This document shows, piece after piece, positions 39,853 through 46,589 of a stretch of DNA of 64,000 nt. The notes beneath the pieces are model-generated. The model was not told the DNA's origin, made no database searches, and saw only the letters and a list, made by a program, of their open reading frames with translations. Every line of letters begins with the position of its first letter. The stretch's first letter is position 1. The DNA comes from Streptomyces pilosus. GTDB taxonomy: Bacteria; Actinomycetota; Actinomycetes; Streptomycetales; Streptomycetaceae. Where the stretch lies: positions 434,001-498,000 of the forward strand of contig NZ_BMTU01000002.1 of assembly GCF_014649835.1 (NCBI RefSeq), read 5' to 3'. Made by a program: the position numbers and the translations under genes.

Positions 39853-40335
39853 TCAGCCCCCGGCCGCCTCCGGGTCGCGGTCGGACGACGGCCAGACGTA
39901 CGGCAGGTCGTCCGGCTCGTCCGGGAAGCGTTCCGCGTACACGTCCGGGTCCTTGCGGAGCAGCGCCGAGCGGTGACTGCGGTGCACCGCCTCGTCCCCG
40001 AGCCAGGGCGGCAGCTCACCGGCCCCCGCCAGCTCCCGCTGTGCGCGCACCGGCGCGCCGGGCCGCACCCGCGCCAGGTCGGCCACCAGCGTCGCGGCGC
40101 AGCTGTCCTGGTGGCCGAGGTCGCGCCACACCCGGCAGACGTCCAGGCCGTAGCGGACCAGTGCCTCCTCGTAGCCGGTCCACATGCGCACCGCGGGATG
40201 GCGGCGCCACCCGTACCCCGGCACGATCAGCCCGCGCAGCACCTGGATGGCCTCGACCCGCTGCTTGCCGAGCCGGCGCCGGTCGAGGACCAGCGCCGAC
40301 TCCTGGAAGTCGGGGTACGGCAGAAAGGTCTGCAT
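39853..40335 (-). CDS. MSMEG_6728-family protein (pyrimidine-dimer DNA glycosylase-like)
   Basis: 160 residues: MQTFLPYPDFQESALVLDRR, RLGKQRVEAIQVLRGLIVPG, YGWRRHPAVRMWTGYEEALV and LGDEAVHRSHRSALLRKDPD. This is the MSMEG_6728 type, related to the Pyr_excise fold of T4 endonuclease V-like pyrimidine-dimer glycosylases, and may work in UV repair. DNA-glycosylase activity in this branch is inferred only. The gene is short, cytoplasmic and convergent with the Liv operon (58-bp gap). Confidence 0.8.
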   Translation of the reverse strand: MQTFLPYPDFQESALVLDRRRLGKQRVEAIQVLRGLIVPGYGWRRHPAVRMWTGYEEALVRYGLDVCRVWRDLGHQDSCAATLVADLARVRPGAPVRAQRELAGAGELPPWLGDEAVHRSHRSALLRKDPDVYAERFPDEPDDLPYVWPSSDRDPEAAGG

Positions 40336-40439
40336 GCGTCCGTCCCTACGGGCCGGGGACCGCCGTGCCGTCGGCGCACGGCTCACCGCACCGCAGTTCC
40401 CCTTCCCCGGCGGCCCACACCCCGAGGGGCCCGCACGGC

Positions 40440-41483
40440 TCAGCCCATCGTGCCCAGACGCGCCTCGCGCCACAGGTCGACGCCGCCGTCGGTGGCGTAC
40501 GTGTCGATCTCGGCCAGCTCCTCGGCGGAGAAGTCGAGGTTCTCCAGCGCGGCCACGTTCTGCTCCAGCTGCTCGGTGCGGGAGGCGCCCATGACCAGCG
40601 AGGTGACCCGCCGGTCCCGGAGCGCCCAGGCGAGCGCCATCTGCGCCAGGGTCTGTCCGCGGCGGGCCGCGATGCCGTTCAGGGCGCGGAGCCGGCCCAG
40701 CATCTCCTCGGTCAGCCATCCGCTGTCGAACGACTTGCCCGCCGCCGCCCGGGAGTCCCGCGGCACACCGTCCAGGTAGCGCCCGGTCAGCAGCCCCTGC
40801 GCGAGCGCCGTGAACCCGATGACCCCGAAGCCCTCCTCCTGCGCCGCGTCCAGCAGACCGTCCGTCTCGATCCAGCGGTTCAGCATGCTGTAGGACGGCT
40901 GGTGGATCAGCAGCGGAGTGCCGAGGTCGCGGAGGATGGCCGCGGCCTCCCGGGTGCGCTCGGCGTCGTACGAGGAGATGCCCACGTAGAGGGCCTTGCC
41001 CTGGCGGACCGCCGTGTCCAGGGCCCCCATGGTCTCCTCCAGGGGCGTGGTGGTGTCCAGGCGGTGCGAGTAGAAGATGTCGACGTGGTCCAGGCCCATG
41101 CGCTTCAGCGACTGGTCCAGGGAGGCCAGCATGTACTTGCGGGAGCCGCCGCCCTGTCCGTACGGGCCGGGCCACATGTCCCAGCCGGCCTTGGTGGAGA
41201 TCACCAGCTCGTCCCGGTAGGGCGCGAGGTCCCGGCGCATCAGCCGGCCGAAGTTGACCTCGGCGGAGCCGTAGGGCGGGCCGTAGTTGTTCGCCAGGTC
41301 GTGGTGGGTGATCCCCAGGTCGAAGGCGCGCAGGGCGATCTCGCGCTGCGTCTCGAAGGCCCGGTCGTCGCCGAAGTTGTGCCAGTAGCCCAGGGACAGC
41401 AGGGGGAGGTCGAGGCCCGAGCGGCCGGTGCGCCGGTAGCGCATGGTGCCGTCGTAGCGCTCGGGGCGGGCGATGTGGTTCAT
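40440..41483 (-). CDS. aldo/keto reductase (L-glyceraldehyde-3-phosphate reductase type)
   Basis: 347 residues of the YghZ branch of aldo/keto reductases. It has YRRTGRSGLDLPLLSLGYWH, ITHHDLANNYGPPYGSAEVN (catalytic Asp and Tyr), ISTKAGWDMWPGPYGQGGGS (catalytic Lys; YghZ-type insert), VDIFYSHRLDTTTPLEET (catalytic His) and VMGASRTEQLEQN for NADPH binding. It reduces aldehydes and ketones such as methylglyoxal or L-glyceraldehyde 3-phosphate. The ATG at 41483 is the family start. It is divergent from snapalysin across 145 bp. Confidence 0.92.
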   Translation of the reverse strand: MNHIARPERYDGTMRYRRTGRSGLDLPLLSLGYWHNFGDDRAFETQREIALRAFDLGITHHDLANNYGPPYGSAEVNFGRLMRRDLAPYRDELVISTKAGWDMWPGPYGQGGGSRKYMLASLDQSLKRMGLDHVDIFYSHRLDTTTPLEETMGALDTAVRQGKALYVGISSYDAERTREAAAILRDLGTPLLIHQPSYSMLNRWIETDGLLDAAQEEGFGVIGFTALAQGLLTGRYLDGVPRDSRAAAGKSFDSGWLTEEMLGRLRALNGIAARRGQTLAQMALAWALRDRRVTSLVMGASRTEQLEQNVAALENLDFSAEELAEIDTYATDGGVDLWREARLGTMG

Positions 41484-41628
41484 CGGCTGGTCTCCGGTGG
41501 TGCGAGTGGGGGCGTCCCGTGGGATGGTGTTGCTCCTCGCCCACACTGCCCCCGCGTGATCCGGAAGTCCAACCGATCCCTTCCATGGAATTCAGCGGTG
41601 CCGCTTCTGAATCCCCAGGAGGTCCGCC

Positions 41629-42168
41629 ATGCGCATCCGTTCGCTGACCGTCGGCCTGGCCGCGGCATTCGCGGTGTCCTGCCCGGTCCTGACCGCCCCT
41701 TCCGCGGCCGTCCCCTCCGCCGTGACCGCCCAGCCCCTGGTCGTCGACCGGGTGCTCACCTACGACGCGAGAGCCGCCGCGGAGTTCCGGGCCGCCGTCG
41801 ACCGCGGCGCGGCGATCTGGAACGCGAGCGTCGACGGCGTGGAACTGCGCCCGGCCGGGGCCGGGCAGCGCGCCGACATCCGCGTCGTGGCGGACGACGG
41901 CTGGCCGCGCTCCCTCCCGGACTCCCTGGGCCGGGGCACCGTCTACATCGGACGCCAGGCCATCGACCAGGGACACTCGGCGGTCCGCGTCGCGGCCCAC
42001 GAACTCGGCCACATGCTGGGCCTCCCGGACCGCAAGCCCGGCCCCTGCTCCCGTCTGATGTCGGGCGCCAGCGCCGGGACCTCCTGCACGAACCCGTACC
42101 CGAACGCCGCGGAGCGGGCCCAGGTGGAGGAGAACTTCGAGGGAGCCGCCGCCGGGGCGTCCATGTGA
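41629..42168 (+). CDS. snpA: snapalysin (small neutral metalloprotease, M7)
   Basis: 179 residues. The Sec signal peptide (MRIRSLTVGLAAAFAVSCPV) and a short pro-segment precede the mature domain starting near VTAQPLVVDRVL. The zinc site is HELGHMLGLPD (His124, Glu125, His128, Asp134), followed by the Met-turn SRLMSG and the disulfide Cys140-Cys153. It is a secreted casein-degrading protease of Streptomyces. The ATG is preceded by AGGAGG. Most snpA genes have a divergent LysR regulator (SnpR), but here the divergent neighbour is an aldo/keto reductase. A TTCCATGGAA palindrome lies at 41581-41590 in the promoter region. Confidence 0.93.
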   Translation: MRIRSLTVGLAAAFAVSCPVLTAPSAAVPSAVTAQPLVVDRVLTYDARAAAEFRAAVDRGAAIWNASVDGVELRPAGAGQRADIRVVADDGWPRSLPDSLGRGTVYIGRQAIDQGHSAVRVAAHELGHMLGLPDRKPGPCSRLMSGASAGTSCTNPYPNAAERAQVEENFEGAAAGASM

Positions 42169-42171
42169 CGA

Positions 42172-42208
42172 TGTGACAACCGAGGCGATCACCGCTACGG
42201 TTGTCACA
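42172..42208. repeat. 10-bp inverted repeat with 17-bp spacer
   Basis: TGTGACAACC (42172-42181) and its perfect complement GGTTGTCACA (42199-42208), starting four bases after the snapalysin stop. It could be a weak terminator hairpin or a protein site. It is clearly less GC-rich than its surroundings. Confidence 0.55.
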
Positions 42209-42244
42209 GGTCAGGGCGAGGAGAACCTCCCACCCCGGGCCGTG

Positions 42245-42300
42245 CGTTGGTGGTCCAAGGAAAGACGCCCCGCTTCCTGCGGGGAGATGCAGGTGCAAGG
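42245..42300 (+). mobile_element. possible IS200/IS605-type end remnant
   Basis: The stretch AAGGAAAGACGCCCCGCTTC and following bases form a CCCCGC-TTCCT-GCGGGG hairpin followed by AGATGCAGGTG. This resembles the hairpin at the right end of IS200/IS605 elements (tnpB side) as I remember them. No transposase sequence is present. This is a guess from pattern only. Confidence 0.3.
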
Positions 42301-42320
42301 CCTGCCCGGCGCTCCGCAGT

Positions 42321-42354
42321 CGAGCCCCGTCCCGGAGTCCCGGGACGGGGCTCG
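42321..42354. terminator. bidirectional terminator hairpin
   Basis: Perfect 15-bp stem (CGAGCCCCGTCCCGG, 42321-42335, with 42340-42354) and an AGTC loop, between the convergent snapalysin and lipase genes. Confidence 0.85.
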
Positions 42355-42371
42355 TGCCGTTGTCGCCGGGT

Positions 42372-43694
42372 TCAGCGCTGCGCCGGCAGGGTCCAGCAGT
42401 TGGAGCGGGTCGGTTCGCCCCGGAGCCGGTCGGTCAGCCACTCCACCGCGTCGCCCTGGTCGGTGAGGAGCGGAGCCAGGTGGTTGGTGAGGATCTTGTC
42501 GCCGAGGTTGGGCAGCCGGACCGCCTTGTAGGTCACGTCGCCGCCCTTCTCGCACCAGTCCACGGCCAGTTGGCGGGCCTGCTCGTGGGGGACGATGTCG
42601 TCCTGGACGCCGGTGACGAGCCGGACCGGCCCGGTGGGCCTCATCGTGCTGATGCGCTGCTTGTCGAGGGCGGCCTGGGCGGCGGGCTCGGCGGCGATGA
42701 TCTCGGCGAGGGACTTGCCGCTCGTGGTCCACTTGGTGCTCTTGGTGAAGCCGTGGCCGAGGATCGCGTCGCCGACGCAGGCGGTGGAGACGTCCTTCAG
42801 CGCCGCGCGTCCGGCGGCGTTGACGTTCGCCTCGACGACCCGGCGCAGTTCGGGTTCGGCCTGCGCGAAACCGTTGATCGACCAGCCCAGCGCGCCGGCC
42901 AGCGCACTGCCGTCGATGCCCTTCATCACGGCCGTCAGATCGGCGGGCGGCGCCCCGCTGTAGGTGCCGGCGAGCGGGACGTCGGGGGCGTAGGTGCTCT
43001 GGAGTTCGGCCGCGGAGGCGGTGGCGCCGCCGCCCTGGCTGTAGCCGTACATGCCCACGCGGGAGGCCGGGGTGACGGACGCGCCCGGCACGGCGCGCGC
43101 GGCCCGGGCGGCGTCCAGCATGGCGTGTCCCTCGTCGACACGGTTGACGTAGGTGTGCAGCCGGTCCGTCGCCCCGAGGCCGGCGTAGTCGGTGACGACG
43201 ACGGCCGCCCCGGTGGCGAGCAGCCGGTAGACGGCCAGCGTCTCGTACCCGAACGACACGGTCCGGCCGTTGAGCGTCAGCGGGTTCTGCAGGGCCAGGG
43301 AGGGAGCGCACTGGTCGCCCTGGCCCATGGTCCCGGAACCGACGACCACCAGGGGCCGGGGTCCGGCGCCCTTCCAGGCGGCGGACGGCTCGATGTAGGC
43401 CCCGGTGACGGCCACCGGCTGCCCGGCCGAGTCGGTGGAGGTGTACATGAGCCGGGTCGCCGTGCCCGGCAGGGTGCGGCCGTCGAGGCCGGGCAGGCTC
43501 AGGCCGAGACGCAGCGGCTCGTGGCGGACCAGCACGCCGTTGCCCGCGGGGAGTTCGGCGGGCGGGGTGTAGAAGGCGGGGATGGTGACGCCCCGCGAGA
43601 CCACGGGGTCGGTCGCGGCGGCGGGCGGCGCGGACACGCACACACAGGCCGTCGTGGCGACGACGGTGGTCAGCGCGCTGCTGATACGGCTCAC
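42372..43694 (-). CDS. secreted lipase (LIP family)
   Basis: 440 residues. An N-terminal signal peptide (SALTTVVATTACVCVSAPPA) is followed by an alpha/beta hydrolase of the secretory lipase (LIP) family: PLVVVGSGTMGQGDQCAP, VVVTDYAGLGATDRLHTYVN, the nucleophile elbow GMYGYSQGGG (Ser219), a late acid in VTGVQDDIVP and the His in LTNHLAP. Two or more Cys suggest disulfides. It should act on extracellular triglycerides or esters. The GTG start follows GAGGAG. A cluster of palindromes lies 55-95 bp upstream. Confidence 0.88.
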   Translation of the reverse strand: MSRISSALTTVVATTACVCVSAPPAAATDPVVSRGVTIPAFYTPPAELPAGNGVLVRHEPLRLGLSLPGLDGRTLPGTATRLMYTSTDSAGQPVAVTGAYIEPSAAWKGAGPRPLVVVGSGTMGQGDQCAPSLALQNPLTLNGRTVSFGYETLAVYRLLATGAAVVVTDYAGLGATDRLHTYVNRVDEGHAMLDAARAARAVPGASVTPASRVGMYGYSQGGGATASAAELQSTYAPDVPLAGTYSGAPPADLTAVMKGIDGSALAGALGWSINGFAQAEPELRRVVEANVNAAGRAALKDVSTACVGDAILGHGFTKSTKWTTSGKSLAEIIAAEPAAQAALDKQRISTMRPTGPVRLVTGVQDDIVPHEQARQLAVDWCEKGGDVTYKAVRLPNLGDKILTNHLAPLLTDQGDAVEWLTDRLRGEPTRSNCWTLPAQR

Positions 43695-43748
43695 GGCTCA
43701 CTCCTCGCTCTGCTCCTGAAGGTGAAACGTGAAACTAACAGCGCTCGC

Positions 43749-43788
43749 TTACCGCCGGTAACCCATGGGTAAGTTACGTCACGGTAAC
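43749..43788. promoter_or_regulatory. cluster of three palindromes upstream of the lipase gene
   Basis: TTACCGCCGGTAA (43749-43761), ACCCATGGGT (43761-43770) and GTTAC-n6-GTAAC (43773-43788) lie end to end in an AT-richer 40-bp patch, 55-94 bp upstream of the lipase GTG. GTTAC/GGTAA half-sites recur four times. This looks like an operator array for a dimeric repressor such as a TetR or MarR protein. Confidence 0.6.
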
Positions 43789-43832
43789 TTTTGGCCCGCC
43801 GCCCGGGCGTGACCCTGGGCGCACACCGGAGC

Positions 43833-43864
43833 GGGCCCCGCCGGACGGTCGTCCGGCGGGGCCC
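43833..43864 (-). terminator. terminator hairpin after the protease gene
   Basis: Perfect 14-bp stem (GGGCCCCGCCGGAC, 43833-43846, with 43851-43864) and a GGTC loop, 20 bases beyond the stop of the trypsin-like protease gene. Confidence 0.85.
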
Positions 43865-43884
43865 ACTCGTGAACTGCCGGGTCG

Positions 43885-45060
43885 TCAGGCCGTGTGCAGC
43901 GTCAGCCCGTAGCGGTTGAGGATCTCGTTGACCGGCTGGAACCAGGTCTCGCCGCCGCTGGAGCAGTTGCCCCAGCCGCCGGAGGTGACGCCCTGCGCCT
44001 GGTCGCCGCTGATGAACGAGCCGCCCGAGTCACCGCCTTGGGCGCACACGCTCGTCTTCGTCATCTGGTGGACCGCGCCCTGGCTGTAGTTGACGGTCTC
44101 GTTCTTGGCCAGCACCCGCCCGCAGTGCCAGTGGGTGGTGGAGCCGGAACGGCAGATCGAGGCCCCGACCGGCGCCTCCGCCGAACCGCGCACGAGCTGG
44201 TCCGGAACCGTGCCCCAGCCGAGCACCACCGGCACCGTCCACCAGCCGCTGCCCACGTTCACCCAGGCGTAGTCGTTGCCGGGGAACGAGGAGCCCTGGA
44301 AGTTGCCGATGTAGGAGCCGTCCCAGCCCCTGACCTGCTGTCCCACCCCGCCGCAGTGCCCGGCCGTGACGAAGCCGCCGTGCACCGAGAAGCCTATGGA
44401 GCAGCGGACGTTGCCGGTGTAGTAGGGATCGCCGCCTACGGTCCCGGCGGCGAAGGTCACGGCCGGTGCGGGCACGGTCCGCACGGTGACCGGGCCCGCT
44501 TCCCTCGCCTTGTCGACGAAGGCGCGGACATCGTTGTCGGACCGCTCGCCCTCGACCACGTTCACCACGACCGTGTTGCCGGCCGGGTCGACGGACCAAC
44601 TGCTGACGCCCGACGGCGCGTCGAGGCGGTCGATGCGGGCCTTGGCCGCGTCCAGTCGCCGCGCGCTGTGTTCGACGGTGCGGACGGTGGCGCCGGCCGA
44701 ACGCAGCGCCTCGACCGTGCCGGCTCCGGCGTCCCGGGTGACGGCGACGGTCAGCTTCTCGCTCCCGGCGTCGAACCAGGCACCGCCGTAGGCCGGTCCC
44801 GCGGTCCTGCGCGCCTCGGGTGCGAGGTCGGTGGCCCGGCGTTCGGCGGCCAGCCGGTCCGCCGCCTCGGCGCGGGTCAGGCCGAAGTCCCGCCGCATCG
44901 CGTCCAGCAGGGCGGTGGAGGCGGGTGCGGAGTCCGTGCTGCGGGCGGCGGGGGAGTCGGGGGCGCCCTGCGCCGAGGCGGGCACGGTGCCGGCCGCTGT
45001 CCAGCTGCCGATCAGGAGCAGGGCGGCCACGCCGGCACGCGTGAATCTGATGCGTCTCAT
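43885..45060 (-). CDS. secreted trypsin-like serine protease (streptogrisin type, S1E)
   Basis: 391 residues. A signal peptide (1-30), a long alpha-lytic-protease-type propeptide (about 31-205) and a mature chymotrypsin fold starting near FAAGTVGGDPYYTGN. The catalytic triad is His235 (TAGHCG), Asp263 (NDYAWVNVG) and Ser345 (GDSGGS). Six Cys in the mature part (220, 236, 303, 313, 339, 366) would make three disulfides. It lacks a C-terminal chitin-binding domain, so it is nearer streptogrisin D or SAM-P20 than streptogrisin C. A perfect 16-bp LacI-type palindrome lies about 50 bp upstream of its ATG. Confidence 0.93.
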   Translation of the reverse strand: MRRIRFTRAGVAALLLIGSWTAAGTVPASAQGAPDSPAARSTDSAPASTALLDAMRRDFGLTRAEAADRLAAERRATDLAPEARRTAGPAYGGAWFDAGSEKLTVAVTRDAGAGTVEALRSAGATVRTVEHSARRLDAAKARIDRLDAPSGVSSWSVDPAGNTVVVNVVEGERSDNDVRAFVDKAREAGPVTVRTVPAPAVTFAAGTVGGDPYYTGNVRCSIGFSVHGGFVTAGHCGGVGQQVRGWDGSYIGNFQGSSFPGNDYAWVNVGSGWWTVPVVLGWGTVPDQLVRGSAEAPVGASICRSGSTTHWHCGRVLAKNETVNYSQGAVHQMTKTSVCAQGGDSGGSFISGDQAQGVTSGGWGNCSSGGETWFQPVNEILNRYGLTLHTA

Positions 45061-45110
45061 GGAAGGTTGCCCTTCGTCGTTCCAACAAGGTGGGGGCGGA
45101 ACAACCGCGT

Positions 45111-45126
45111 GTGAGAGCGCTCTCAC
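45111..45126. promoter_or_regulatory. LacI-family-type operator GTGAGAGCGCTCTCAC
   Basis: A perfect 16-bp palindrome with the central GAGCGCTC common to LacI-family sites in Streptomyces (compare the CebR box TGGGAGCGCTCCCA). It lies 51-66 bp upstream of the trypsin-like protease start, where a repressor would block the promoter. Confidence 0.65.
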
Positions 45127-45278
45127 CGCGAGGTGAGCCGAGCGTAGCGAGGCGATGGGTGTCAGGTCTATGCCAATGCACGGCCTCATTTGGCTGACGC
45201 CCCGTCAGCCGCGTGAGCCCGGCGGCTCCCTTCCGGTCCGGCCGAGGGCGCGACAACCGGCCGCCCGGGCCGCCCCGT

Positions 45279-46187
45279 TCAGCGCGCGCCCTGCTCGGCC
45301 CGCTCGGCCTCCGCGGCGGCTTCGTCCGCCTCCCGCCGGGCCCGGTCCAGGGCGTCCGCAGCCGTCCGGTCCCGCTGCTCCGCCTCGCGCTGCTCCCGCT
45401 CGGCCCGTTCCAGCGCCGCGCGTCCCTCCTGGAGCTGTGCCTCCAGCGCCGACACCCGCTCCCCGGTCTCCCGACGGCGCTCGCGCGCCGCCGCCAGCGA
45501 CGCCGCGGTGTCCTCCCGCTCCACGCGCCGGGCACGCAACTCCTCCTCGGCCGCCCGGGCCGCCTCCCGCGCACGGGCGAGCCGCTTCGCACGCTGTTCC
45601 GCGAGCCGGTCCCGCTTCCCCGCCGTGACCGGCCGGTCGCGGGGCGCCCCCCGCGCCGGGCCGGTCCCTTCCGCCGTCTCCGCCGGAAAACCCGACGGCG
45701 GGGTCAGCGCGCTCTCCACCCGGCCCGTCGCCCACAGGCCGGCCGCCTCCGGATCGGCGAGCACGGCGCGCAGGGTCGTCTCGACGTCCCGCCGCACCGG
45801 CTCCGACAGCGGATGCCCGGCATCCCGCGCCAGCTCCGCCGCCTGCCGGGACAACGCGGAGACGATGCGCCGCCGCTGGGCCGACAACTCCTTCATCCCG
45901 CTCGGATCCAGTGTGGCGTGGGCCTCGCGCAGCGCCCGTCCCAGTTCCAGGAACCGCTCCGCCTCGTCGGGCCGGGAGCGCCGGAGCAGATTCGCCGCCC
46001 AGGCCGCGAGGGTGGGGCGGCGGGCGGCGTGGATGCGGCGGGCATCGTCGGCCCGCCCGGCCGTCCGGGCGGCCGCGGCCCGTTCCTCGCGCCGGGTGAC
46101 GAAAGCGGACGGCGGCAGCGCGTACAGCTCGTCGAGGACCGCCTCCACGTCCTCGCCCCCGCCGTCCCTCACACCCTTGCGCCGCAT
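45279..46187 (-). CDS. coiled-coil protein of unknown function
   Basis: 302 residues, soluble. The N-terminal part is a compact helical domain (VEAVLDELYALPPSAFVTRR; ARRPTLAAWAANLLRRSRPD; AERFLELGRALREAHATLDP) seen in other Streptomyces hypothetical proteins. The C-terminal third is a long charged coiled coil (RLARAREAARAAEEELRARR; ERRRETGERVSALEAQLQEG) ending in Glu/Ala/Arg-rich sequence. No enzymatic motif. Its position, divergent from the Mrp operon, suggests nothing specific. ATG at 46187. Confidence 0.7.
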   Translation of the reverse strand: MRRKGVRDGGGEDVEAVLDELYALPPSAFVTRREERAAAARTAGRADDARRIHAARRPTLAAWAANLLRRSRPDEAERFLELGRALREAHATLDPSGMKELSAQRRRIVSALSRQAAELARDAGHPLSEPVRRDVETTLRAVLADPEAAGLWATGRVESALTPPSGFPAETAEGTGPARGAPRDRPVTAGKRDRLAEQRAKRLARAREAARAAEEELRARRVEREDTAASLAAARERRRETGERVSALEAQLQEGRAALERAEREQREAEQRDRTAADALDRARREADEAAAEAERAEQGAR

Positions 46188-46589
46188 GATCCCCAGACTC
46201 CACCGAACCCCGCGGCCGCGCACGCGGGGCGGCACCCCCCACGGTGCCGGCCCGGTCGGGAGGCTCCGGCGAGCGGCGCCGCGAGAGGAGACCGGGCCCG
46301 GGGAACGGTGCCCGGGCCGACGCGGTCCGGCCGTCGAGGCCGTCGTCACGAGCCGCCCGGGGGAGCCGCCCCGCGCCCTCCCGGGGCCCGCGGGCCGTTC
46401 ACGCCGGCTGTCCCGCCACGGACGGGAGCTCCCCGGGACGGCGGCGGCCGGCACGGCGAGGCACCCGTCTGCCGCACCCGTCAGGATTGAATGCCACGTC
46501 AGCGGGCACTCTGGGGCCCCGACCGGGGTACACCCCCACGACCGAGCGGGCCGCTGCCGACGGCCGAATTCCACGAAGGAGTTGGTGCG
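46188..46589. other. 402-bp divergent intergenic region upstream of the Mrp operon
   Basis: Between the coiled-coil gene and mrpA. It should contain the promoters for both. An AT-richer GTCAGGATTGAATGCC lies at about 46481-46496 and may be part of the mrpA promoter. If the in-frame ATG at 46491 were used, MrpA would gain 33 non-conserved residues. No palindrome or riboswitch-like fold was recognised. Confidence 0.45.

Noticed and set aside
46491..46589. An earlier ATG for mrpA
   Set aside because: The 33 extra residues are not membrane-like and do not fit the MrpA N-terminus; the GTG at 46590 has AAGGAG at the right distance.
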